Below, piece by piece: positions 1 through 6,257 of a stretch of 9,187 nucleotides of DNA (its first letter is position 1; every line of letters starts with the position of its first letter). The DNA is from Pseudanabaenales cyanobacterium (GTDB lineage: Bacteria > Cyanobacteriota > Cyanobacteriia > Phormidesmidales > Phormidesmidaceae), in assembly GCA_022360135.1 (NCBI GenBank), contig JAKSDM010000196.1, forward strand, positions 1-9,187, in the 5' to 3' direction. Below the pieces are notes generated by a model, which searched no databases, was not told the origin of the DNA, and worked only from the letters and a program-made list of their open reading frames with translations. Position numbers and translations under genes: made by a program.

Positions 1-388
1 CACACTTCGATAGGGTTGAATCAATAAAGCTGATACCAGTGATTTCACCCCGACGAGTGTGCAGAAAGCAGCACAACAGCAGCGCCCAGGGCATCAATTC
101 TACAAATCGGTTGGAGCTCGCGAGCATCGGGAATGCTTGACGCCAGTGCGGTAATACTTGGCGGGTGTAGAAATCCTTAAAAGTCCGAAATCCAGACCCA
201 TGGAAGGCGATCACAATCGTCATCACTTCACTCAAGCCCAATCGAGATCGATAGAAGCAAGGTTGGTCAGTCCCCATCAGTAGGGATTGCTGCTGATAGT
301 GATAGTCAAAAGTTTGATAGAAATCGTCTACTTGGCAGAAAATTTCGGTAACATCAAGGCGATTATTATTATCGTCCATGGCTGGCAT
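1..388 (-). CDS. IS982-family transposase, 5' part (cut by window edge)
   Basis: DDE transposase that would catalyse cut-and-paste movement of an IS982-type insertion sequence. The minus strand encodes 129 codons that stay open to base 2, so the gene continues beyond the window; family members are usually about 290-300 residues, so roughly the first 40 percent is present. Visible family hallmarks are LSEVMTIVIAFHGSGFRTFK (residues 52-71), NRFVELMP (93-100) and GISFIDST (118-125), where D123 is the expected first Asp of the DDE triad. The open frame begins after a TAG at 389-391. ATG at 388 has a GAGGTGG ribosome site about 10 bases upstream; a second ATG at 379 (MDDNNN) is an alternative start. 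No frameshift is visible in this part. The upstream IS end must lie between 389 and about 560, but I could not identify its terminal inverted repeat. Family assignment rests on recalled motifs. Confidence 0.85.
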   Translation of the reverse strand, partial: MPAMDDNNNRLDVTEIFCQVDDFYQTFDYHYQQQSLLMGTDQPCFYRSRLGLSEVMTIVIAFHGSGFRTFKDFYTRQVLPHWRQAFPMLASSNRFVELMPWALLLCCFLHTRRGEITGISFIDSTLSKC

Positions 389-471
389 CTATGGAGAACC
401 ACCTCAGCATAGGTTTCAGCCTCTTTTTTCGCCAGAACTTTCTGTCGAACTGACGTTGGAAAAGTCAGTTA

Positions 472-513
472 AGGAAGCTCCAGCTTCTAGTGGAAAGGAA
501 GCTGGAGTTTCCT
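472..513. repeat. Strong hairpin upstream of the IS982 transposase
   Basis: Arms 472-487 (AGGAAGCTCCAGCTTC) and 498-513 (GAAGCTGGAGTTTCCT) pair over 16 bp with one G-T wobble, around a 10-base loop. It lies between the transposase start and the broken BOF gene. There is no T-tract after either arm, so it is not a textbook intrinsic terminator. It could be a structure near the IS end or an RNA element. Confidence 0.7.
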
Positions 514-523
514 ATTCAATGAA

Positions 524-838
524 TTGTTCCTAAGCTCCAGTTTAGGAACAAGAGAATCTTCTCACTCCATTCCAAGGTGCTTTCCGGATGACCTTTCACT
601 GATCCAAGCAATGGCATGTCAGTCACATTGCGCGGCAATATTTTTCAAAAAGTGGATGATAACGAGGAAGAATACATCCTCACAGATGGAGTATACGAAA
701 TTACCTTGGAGATATTACGAAGAGAACTTTGGCGTTGCTGCTGGCTCCCTGATTGAAGTTTCTGGAGAAGTTGACTTGGGGTCCGAAAATGCCATTCAAT
801 CCGAGTTGCATCCTGAGGTCGTTGAGATTGATGTCTAA
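524..838 (+). pseudogene. Frameshifted BOF/OB-fold (YgiW/YdeI-like) gene remnant
   Basis: The single open frame from TTG 524 to TAA 838 gives a protein that makes sense only at its ends. FPDDLSLIQAMA (581-616) is in that frame. The family core MSVTLRGNIFQKVDDNEEEY plus ILTDGVYEITLEI is in another frame from 616 to about 714. The family then returns to the first frame as YYEENFGVAAG and SLIEVSGEVD, ending in EVVEIDV. Joined, these match the BOF bacterial OB-fold family (E. coli YgiW type: VTLxGNI, RDATGEITVEI, VxISGEVD, VEIDV). The breaks lie near 605-620, where GCAATGGCATG could be a collapsed repeat, and near 709-720. They compensate, so no early stop appears. No signal peptide precedes the core, whereas YgiW is exported, so the 5' end is probably lost as well, perhaps through the adjacent IS982 copy. 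The TTG at 524 sits at the edge of a hairpin and is probably not a real start. A sequencing error could mimic one shift, less likely two. Confidence 0.72.
526..549. repeat. Second hairpin with shared AAGCTCCAG motif
   Basis: Arms 526-535 (GTTCCTAAGC) and 540-549 (GTTTAGGAAC) pair over 10 bp with one G-T wobble and a tight TCCA loop. Its AAGCTCCAGTTT resembles AAGCTCCAGCTT in the left arm of the hairpin only 13 bases upstream, so the two may derive from one repeat unit. Confidence 0.65.
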
Positions 839-873
839 CAGTATCAGGTAATTGATCCCTAAGGGAAATGCAG

Positions 874-954
874 GCAGGGGGAGCAGAGGATTGAAGATTC
901 TCTCATCAGTTCAATACTTCCATCCCTACACCCTGCCTCCCCTGTTCCCCCTGC
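874..954. repeat. G-rich/C-rich inverted repeat between convergent genes
   Basis: GCAGGGGGAGCAG (874-886) can pair with CTGTTCCCCCTGC (942-954): 13 bp with one G-T wobble and a 55-base loop. It occupies the gap between the plus-strand BOF remnant and the minus-strand carbonic anhydrase, so it may act as a bidirectional terminator or transcript-end structure. The right arm belongs to a purine-strand repeat of the GGGGAGGCAGGG kind that is common between cyanobacterial genes. On the minus strand it runs into GGGTGTAGGG, a word also present in the heptamer array at 6984-7004. Confidence 0.5.
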
Positions 955-982
955 TCCATGTCCTACTTTTCCGCTTTACCCT

Positions 983-1771
983 TTAACCGCCGCCTGAGAG
1001 CACAAATCGTCGGTTGCGGGGCATAGCAGGTCTAGCATTCACACCGGCAACCTCAATAAACTGAACAATCTGAGCGGCTGACACCTCAACTGGTTGCTTG
1101 AAGACAATCCAGTTCACAATCTCAGAACAGGGGGGCGTGGTCAGAGAGCCGTAGTAACGATAAAAGCTGTCCCTGTCTTCTGGAAGAAGTTGTGATGCAT
1201 TTACAGAGACTCCCTGCACAGTTTGTTCTGGCCCTTCTGAGCGCGGCATTCGCTGCCAAATCGGACGTAATACCAGGTTGTCTGCTCCGCGCTTCATGAA
1301 AATTCCCAAGACCGCCAGATTCCCAGTTTCTTGGTTTCTGTGGACAAGGTGGACTTCCATGTCGAATGGCCTCCCCTCAACTAGATGCTCACTCGGTTTG
1401 TGGAAGTGAAATTGCCGGAGTTCGTAGGTCAGACCATCCAGCTTTAGGAAGCTGCCTGGCTCATAGTTAACTTGGATAGTATGACCGTTGTTGATCAGTT
1501 TGAGGGGAGTGTCTTGGTAACTAATTTCTAGTTTACCGAGATCCGCAGGAATTGATGAATCCAAGTCAATTGGGGATTGAGAGTTCCCCGTCATACAAAC
1601 TTGGAAGTCTGGAGACAGTTCACTCCAAAACTCGGGTCCTTCTTCGCCAATGTATCCCCAATGGGAAAGCTCAGGGTTCTCCGCTTTGACAATTGAGTGC
1701 AGACTGGCGTTTAGCAAACCCGCGCCGAAAATACCTGAAAGAGAATACTTGAGTAAAGTCCGTCGATCCAT
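983..1771 (-). CDS. Exported alpha-class carbonic anhydrase
   Basis: Zinc enzyme (262 aa) that interconverts CO2 and bicarbonate. Active-site residues are intact by alignment in mind to human CA II: zinc ligands H122, H124 (QFHFH) and H141 (MEVHLVH), second-shell E128 and E139, T211-T212 in SLTTPP, and the proton shuttle H97 in NNGHTIQV. C59 and C215 correspond to the disulfide of bacterial alpha-CAs, which fits an oxidising location. The N-terminus MDRRTLLK plus a hydrophobic stretch to about residue 26 and a VKA/E cleavage-like site looks like a Tat-type signal (twin Arg, LK), though a Sec signal is possible. Export to the periplasm or thylakoid lumen is inferred; cyanobacterial EcaA proteins belong to this class. 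AGGAGA lies about 10 bases before the ATG at 1771 and supports that start. The gene is monocistronic as far as visible, with a 734-base upstream region carrying phased direct repeats. Confidence 0.93.
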   Translation of the reverse strand: MDRRTLLKYSLSGIFGAGLLNASLHSIVKAENPELSHWGYIGEEGPEFWSELSPDFQVCMTGNSQSPIDLDSSIPADLGKLEISYQDTPLKLINNGHTIQVNYEPGSFLKLDGLTYELRQFHFHKPSEHLVEGRPFDMEVHLVHRNQETGNLAVLGIFMKRGADNLVLRPIWQRMPRSEGPEQTVQGVSVNASQLLPEDRDSFYRYYGSLTTPPCSEIVNWIVFKQPVEVSAAQIVQFIEVAGVNARPAMPRNRRFVLSGGG

Positions 1772-1830
1772 AATTAGATTTCTCCTGATTCATCATTCGT
1801 TTTCGATAGCTTAGAGATGCTCTAGTTTCT

Positions 1831-1853
1831 GCTCTATGTTCGTTGTTTAGAGC
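1831..1853 (-). other. Small hairpin in the carbonic anhydrase leader
   Basis: GCTCTA (1831-1836) and TAGAGC (1848-1853) form a 6-bp stem with an 11-base loop, 60-80 bases upstream of the carbonic anhydrase start. A weak promoter-like pair overlaps it on the minus strand: TTGAAA at 1877-1872 and TAGCTC at 1855-1850, spacer 16. The -10 matches poorly, so this is only a hint. Confidence 0.25.
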
Positions 1854-1926
1854 TAGCATGTCGTTTGTACGTTTCAATGACCTTACTATTGCATCAGTCT
1901 TCGGTAAGAAAAATCCCGAAAAGTTC

Positions 1927-1966
1927 AGGTTTATTTAGGTTTAAATTCAGGTTTAGTCAGGTGTTA
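1927..1966. promoter_or_regulatory. Helically phased AGGTTTA direct repeats upstream of carbonic anhydrase
   Basis: AGGTTTA occurs at 1927-1933, 1937-1943 and 1949-1955, and the variant AGGTGTTA at 1959-1966. The periods are 10, 12 and 10 bases, about one DNA turn, so all copies face the same side of the helix. Read toward the carbonic anhydrase they are TAAACCT repeats about 155-195 bases before its ATG. Same-face direct repeats are the usual layout for OmpR/PhoB-type regulators, and TTAAACCT is close to, but not identical with, the cyanobacterial Pho box core. Binding by any particular regulator is inference. Confidence 0.45.
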
Positions 1967-2189
1967 GGAATGATCTTCCCCTTATTTGTCAGCCGTTAAA
2001 CTCACAAAGGCTAAATCCCCCTCACCTAGAAGGTTTCCCGGCCTAAATTAGACGTCCGCTTCAGCTTTCTGTTATCCTTAGAAACTATGTAGGAATAGCT
2101 TCATGGGGAAGTGGAGAGCCTGAAAGGCATACACAGAACTTAAGTATGAAGTTATTTTTGAATACCTTCTTAATTCTGCTTTATCTCGA

Positions 2190-2303
2190 TATAGCAGTCC
2201 TAAATCAGTCGTAAAATCTCATGAAATGGAAATCACTGCTATGGCAAGAATTTCATAGTCCTAAAAAGTCTTTTAGATTTACGAATTAGATAGGCTTGCT
2301 ATA
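2190..2303. mobile_element. 114-bp MITE-like element with TATAGCA termini
   Basis: The left end 2190-2216 and the reverse complement of the right end 2303-2277 match at 20 of 27 positions. This includes a perfect TATAGCA terminus, an internal CCTA and a shared TCGTAAA. The outermost TA at both ends is consistent with a TA target duplication, as made by IS630/Tc1-mariner elements. The interior holds ATGAAAT (2221-2227) paired with ATTTCAT (2250-2256), and CTAAAA/TTTTAG around 2261-2276, so the whole unit can fold into a long hairpin. It has no coding capacity and would need a transposase supplied elsewhere. Element identity is inferred from structure; copies elsewhere in the genome are unknown. 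Confidence 0.6.
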
Positions 2304-2345
2304 GTCAAATGATATCAAGCTAAGGAGCGAGTCCACATCATATAA

Positions 2346-2376
2346 ATGTCACGTCTAGAGCATGACATCTGTCACG
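2346..2376. promoter_or_regulatory. ATGTCA/TGACAT inverted repeat with repeated TGTCACG
   Basis: ATGTCA (2346-2351) and TGACAT (2363-2368) form a dyad with an 11-base spacer. TGTCACG occurs at 2347-2353 and again at 2370-2376, 23 bases apart. It lies downstream of the hybrid kinase and about 580 bases upstream of the carbonic anhydrase. It has the look of an operator dyad but no adjacent promoter could be defined, and chance is possible. The rest of 1970-2505 shows no gene, no RNA gene and no clear terminator for the kinase. Confidence 0.25.
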
Positions 2377-2505
2377 CCTTCGCTTTAATCGCTGAGGTCA
2401 ACAACTGATTAACTCGACAATAATTGAGCATGCATTTTACAGCCGGACATCCTTGTAGACATTGGATTGTTGTTTAAAACTTATATTGCTGGGTTAATAG
2501 CTTGT

Positions 2506-5025
2506 TCACCTGTTTTGGGGTTGGGTTAGGGCGACAATTTCTGCGAAGCGGAAGTTGTCAACCAGGTGAATCAGAGCCTTAGCGACCGATGTATGGGAAT
2601 GGGGAATCTGTTCAATCAGTTGGAGAATCAATTTGGCATTGACTTTGGTTGCCGCTTGATGCAATTCCTCAACCCAGTTTGCAGACATCATAGTTAAGCT
2701 TTCAGCACTCAGTTCAAGGCTGTCAGTTTTTGATTCCGGTTGAGGGCTAAGGGCTAAGGACTGAGTGCTTTCTGCATAGGTATAGCGGACGCCTAAATGC
2801 TGAGCCATTTTCTCGAAGATCTCTGCTGTCCGAAAGGGTTTCCGCACAAAGTCGTCACACCCATTTGAGAGTGCAGTCTGGATCTCTTCCTCGAAAGCGC
2901 TGCCAGTGATGGCGATGATCACAGGAGACTGCTGGTTGGTGGTTTTGATTTGTCTGGTCGCCTCATATCCATCCACTACTGGCATGCGCAAATCCATCCA
3001 AATCAGGTGAGGCGACCACTGCTGACAAAGGGCGATCGCCTCCTGTCCATTGGTCGCCTCTAGAACTTCAAAGCCAACAGGTTTAAGCAACTCAACCAGA
3101 AGTCGCCGATTTTCTGGTTTGTCCTCGGCGATCAAGATCCGATATTTGGGTTGCCCCATCGCCAGCGCACTGATCGGGCGATCGCGGGCCGCCATCTGCA
3201 CCTGGTTGGAGCTAACCACCTGCGCCTGAATGTCAAATCGAAAAATAGCTCCCACGCCTAAACGACTCTCAACCCTGAGAGTTCCTCCCAGCAGTTGCAC
3301 AAACTTGCGGCTAATCGGCAAACCCAATCCAGTCCCCTCTTGAGCTTGGCGTCCTGTATCAGTTTGAACAAAAGGCTCAAATAGGCGTTGCACATCTTCT
3401 GCAGGGATACCGGGTCCAGTATCTTCAACTTCAAACAGCAGAATTTGGGGGCTGACTTCTGACGGCTGAGTGCTGAGTGCTGTTTCCCCATTTCTAACCC
3501 GCAATGTAACCCGTCCATTCTGAGTAAACTTAATGGCATTTCCCAATAGGTTTACTAACACCTGACGCAGCTTAACCTCGTCAGTGCAAACGTACTGAGG
3601 TAGATCGGACGCGCGATCGCAGCTCAGTTTCAGCCCCTTAGATTCGGCTTTGAGTTGGAACATTGACTGCAGACCATCCAGAAGCGCATATAAGTCAAAA
3701 TTATTTTGATTCAGCGTCGTTTTGCCAGCCTCAATCTTGGACATCTCCAACACATCATTAATCAGCATCAATAGATGTTCGCCGCTACGGCTGATGGTGT
3801 TCAGATAATTCTGTTGTTTGGCGTTAAGCAAACCACTACGAGTCATTAACTGGGAAAAGCCCAATATGGCGTTGAGCGGCGTGCGTAACTCATGGCTCAT
3901 ATTGGCGAGGAAAGTGCTTTTAGCCTTGTTGGCGGCTTCAGCCGCTTCTTTTGCCCCTCGAAGTTCATCCTCAGCTTGCTTAAGCAGGGTGATATCGGTG
4001 GCTGAACCAATAGTCCCCTGCACACGCCTATTGGGATTCATAAAAGGGCTGATGATGGTTTGATACCACCGCGACTCACCTTGAGGACCTCTGATAATCT
4101 GGGCAGGCATAATTTGAGTCTGGCGCGTTTCCATCACTTTCTGGTGAATTTCCAGGAGTTCGTCTCTTTGAGCGGGGTCTTCAATAAATTCACTATCACA
4201 CTTGCCCAGCATGTCCTCAACCGTGGAGCCATACATGGCGGCGCCTGCCTTATTGATGGTGAGGAAACATCCCTCTAAGGTTCTTACAAAGATGGCGCTC
4301 GGTACGACATCAATAATCTGATTCAAGAAAGCCCTTTGAGCTTCGAGTTCTGCTTCCGCCTGTTTTCGAGCACTGATATCCGCAATCACCCCCTCCATAC
4401 AATTCTCTCTCCAGTTCAAACGGAAAGAGCAAAGACCCCAAAATACTTCGCCATCATACCTGCGAAACTGAACCTCAAAGTTTTGCACTTCCCCACTGGT
4501 GTAGAGGATTTCGAGGATCGATTGCGATTGCTCGGAATCAACGTATAAGTCTGGAAAACGTTTTATGCCAATCAGGTCTGCTGCTGAGTCATACCTAAAC
4601 ATATCAAGGAATCGCTGATTGGCTTCCAGGATCCAGCCCGTCTTTTCCTTGACTCGAACGATCCCCACTTGGGAGTTCTCAAAAATATTTCGAAACTTTG
4701 TTTCACTTTTCTGCAAAGCCTTTGCAAACGCCTGCCGCTTGAGCATAATGGCAACCGCAATCCCAATGGCTAAGACAAAAAATAGCAGATAGAACCCAAA
4801 TCGATACCTGTTGTCAGTACTGAGAGCCCATTGGTAGACGCGATTGTAAGCCCGAATACACTCTTCAGCCCAAGCACTCGTAGGCAGCGTCACAATACCA
4901 ATACCAACATCTGGTTGGGAGATCCGACTCGGCCGCCGCCAAACTATGATCAAAATGACTAGAATAACTAAGGCAATCCAAGACATCCGTCGCCGACTAA
5001 ATTGTTCGAGGGAAGGTAGACGCAT
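2506..5025 (-). CDS. Membrane-bound hybrid histidine kinase (PAS-PAS-HisKA-HATPase-REC)
   Basis: Sensor kinase (839 aa) that should autophosphorylate and pass phosphate to its own receiver. TM1 is at about 15-29 and TM2 at 77-95, leaving only about 45 residues outside the membrane, so sensing is more likely through the two PAS domains (about 108-222 and 232-350, both with PAC-like ends) than through a large external domain. The HisKA H-box is FLANMSHELRTPLNAILGF with H378. HATPase motifs are the N-box around N496, G1 DTGPGI (535-540) and G2 GTGLGLPIS (564-572). The receiver (628-745) has acidic pocket E634/D635, phospho-acceptor D678, T707 and K729, all intact. A helical tail (about 780-835) follows; I recall similar tails in cyanobacterial hybrid kinases, and it lacks an Hpt phospho-His motif. 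The start at 5025 has only a weak AAGG site close to the ATG. It is transcribed divergently from the REC-kinase operon. Confidence 0.93.
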   Translation of the reverse strand: MRLPSLEQFSRRRMSWIALVILVILIIVWRRPSRISQPDVGIGIVTLPTSAWAEECIRAYNRVYQWALSTDNRYRFGFYLLFFVLAIGIAVAIMLKRQAFAKALQKSETKFRNIFENSQVGIVRVKEKTGWILEANQRFLDMFRYDSAADLIGIKRFPDLYVDSEQSQSILEILYTSGEVQNFEVQFRRYDGEVFWGLCSFRLNWRENCMEGVIADISARKQAEAELEAQRAFLNQIIDVVPSAIFVRTLEGCFLTINKAGAAMYGSTVEDMLGKCDSEFIEDPAQRDELLEIHQKVMETRQTQIMPAQIIRGPQGESRWYQTIISPFMNPNRRVQGTIGSATDITLLKQAEDELRGAKEAAEAANKAKSTFLANMSHELRTPLNAILGFSQLMTRSGLLNAKQQNYLNTISRSGEHLLMLINDVLEMSKIEAGKTTLNQNNFDLYALLDGLQSMFQLKAESKGLKLSCDRASDLPQYVCTDEVKLRQVLVNLLGNAIKFTQNGRVTLRVRNGETALSTQPSEVSPQILLFEVEDTGPGIPAEDVQRLFEPFVQTDTGRQAQEGTGLGLPISRKFVQLLGGTLRVESRLGVGAIFRFDIQAQVVSSNQVQMAARDRPISALAMGQPKYRILIAEDKPENRRLLVELLKPVGFEVLEATNGQEAIALCQQWSPHLIWMDLRMPVVDGYEATRQIKTTNQQSPVIIAITGSAFEEEIQTALSNGCDDFVRKPFRTAEIFEKMAQHLGVRYTYAESTQSLALSPQPESKTDSLELSAESLTMMSANWVEELHQAATKVNAKLILQLIEQIPHSHTSVAKALIHLVDNFRFAEIVALTQPQNR
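3032..3039. repeat. HIP1 octamer GCGATCGC (one of five)
   Basis: The palindrome GCGATCGC is found here and at 3178-3185, 3613-3620, 6867-6874 and 8784-8791, all inside coding regions. Five copies in 9.2 kb is far above chance and is a recognised signature of many cyanobacterial chromosomes. Its presence in the kinase, regulator and surface-protein genes argues that these are long-resident genes. Confidence 0.9.
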
Positions 5026-5057
5026 AACCTTTTTTATCTTTTGCCTCTTCCTAAGGA

Positions 5058-5110
5058 TATATAATCTAAGGGCTGTCGCTTGATGTACTTGTTAGAAGTC
5101 TATCTTCTAG
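5058..5110 (+). promoter_or_regulatory. Candidate promoter and dyad for the REC-kinase operon
   Basis: A consensus -10 TATAAT lies at 5060-5065 on the plus strand within TATATAAT; no good -35 is visible at normal spacing, which suggests an activator or an alternative sigma factor. Transcription would start near 5072 and leave a leader of about 80 bases. Inside that leader TAGAAG (5093-5098) and CTTCTA (5104-5109) form a dyad with a 5-base spacer, usable as an operator or small hairpin. The A/T-rich core also resembles a -10 on the minus strand for the divergent hybrid kinase, so the two transcripts may share a control region of only 125 bases. Confidence 0.45.
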
Positions 5111-5150
5111 ATACTCGCCAACCGATACGCTAAAAGGTATTCCATTTAGT

Positions 5151-6257
5151 ATGAATTCCGGTCAGTCCAGCAGAGGAGATATCCTCATCGTTGATGACAC
5201 GCCAGATAACCTGCATCTGTTGTCAGCCATGCTGACCGAGCAGGGATATGAAGTGCGGGCGGTGACAAATGGCGCAACTGCCTTAATGGGAGCTCAGGCC
5301 CAAGCGCCTGATCTGATCCTGCTGGACATTATCATGCCTGGAATGGACGGTTATGAGGTGTGTCAGAAATTGAAGGCCAATCCCCTGACTCAGGATACGC
5401 CGGTCATCTTTATCAGTGCGATTAATGAGGCGGCCGATATCGTCAAAGCTTTCTCAGTCGGGGGGGTTGACTATATTACTAAACCCTTTAAGGAGGCTGA
5501 GGTCTTTGCCCGGATTAGGACCCATCTCAGTTTGCACCGGATGCAAGTCCAACTAGAGGCTCAAAATACCCGTTTGCAGCAGGCTGAGACTGAACTGCGT
5601 CGGGCCCTAGAACAGGAACAGCGGCTCAACCAACGGATTGAAGAGATGACGGCTCTGGAAGAACGCCATCGCATTGCCCGCGACATCCACGACTCCTTGG
5701 GACATGCCTTGGTCGCCCTCAATATTCAAATGGAAACCACTCTGACGTTGTGGAAAGAGGTGCCAGATAAAGCGTATGATTTTTTGGTTGAGGCCAAACA
5801 ATCAGGGTCGGCGGCCTTACAAGCGGTGCGAAAATCGGTTTCGGACTTGAGGACTGACCCCTTGCAAGGTCAGTTATTGGAGCAGGCCCTCACCACCCTT
5901 ACCCAGGAGTTTCAACAGACAACGGGGATCAGGCCAGAGCGCCAAATTGACCTATCAATGCCGTTTTCTAATTCGGTCAATACGGTCGTTTATCGGATTG
6001 TGCAGGAAGGGCTCACCAACATTTGTAAGTATGCTGAAGCCTCCTCAGTCCGCCTGAATATTCAGACAACCCCAGCTGAACTGCTGCTCACACTTCAAGA
6101 CAATGGCAATGGTTTTTGCGTCAAGGAAAGTCAGACAGGTTTTGGCCTCCAGGGGATGCGAGAACGCGTAACGGCCTTGGGAGGACAACTCGAAATCGAC
6201 AGTCAGCCAGGAGCGGGTTGTCGAATTACCGCAAGATTTCCGAGGGTAAACACATGA
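5151..6257 (+). CDS. Soluble REC-HisKA_3 sensor kinase (NarL/DesK-class)
   Basis: Cytoplasmic histidine kinase (368 aa) with an N-terminal receiver and no membrane segment. The receiver (about 10-125) has D15/D16, phospho-acceptor D59 in LILLDIIMPG, S89 and K111 in TKPF. A coiled-coil linker rich in Gln/Glu (about 130-168) leads to HisKA_3 with the sequence EERHRIARDIHDSLGH and phospho-accepting H180. The ATPase part shows the N-box RIVQEGLTN with N290, G1 as DNGNGF (317-322) and G2 as GFGLQGMRERV. HisKA_3 kinases pair with NarL/LuxR-type regulators, and exactly such a gene follows with a 4-base overlap. The receiver at the front means this kinase is itself switched by another kinase; the divergent hybrid kinase is an obvious but unproven donor. 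AAAAGG lies about 13 bases before the ATG, a weak site. Confidence 0.93.
   Translation: MNSGQSSRGDILIVDDTPDNLHLLSAMLTEQGYEVRAVTNGATALMGAQAQAPDLILLDIIMPGMDGYEVCQKLKANPLTQDTPVIFISAINEAADIVKAFSVGGVDYITKPFKEAEVFARIRTHLSLHRMQVQLEAQNTRLQQAETELRRALEQEQRLNQRIEEMTALEERHRIARDIHDSLGHALVALNIQMETTLTLWKEVPDKAYDFLVEAKQSGSAALQAVRKSVSDLRTDPLQGQLLEQALTTLTQEFQQTTGIRPERQIDLSMPFSNSVNTVVYRIVQEGLTNICKYAEASSVRLNIQTTPAELLLTLQDNGNGFCVKESQTGFGLQGMRERVTALGGQLEIDSQPGAGCRITARFPRVNT

Noticed and set aside
1671..1877. 68-aa minus-strand ORF overlapping the carbonic anhydrase start
   Set aside because: It overlaps the signal-peptide region in another frame and covers the leader; no family resemblance.
1927..1966. CRISPR-like repeat array
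   Set aside because: The units are only 7 bases with 3-5 base gaps, far below CRISPR repeat and spacer length, and no cas gene is near.
3818..4548. Three small plus-strand ORFs inside the hybrid kinase
   Set aside because: They are antisense shadows of the PAS and HisKA coding sequence, which is intact on the minus strand.
6116..6253. N-terminal extension of the response regulator from ATG 6116
   Set aside because: It is the shadow of the kinase ATPase domain in another frame; the receiver begins normally with MIRVLLVEDQ at 6254, with a ribosome site and an ATGA overlap.
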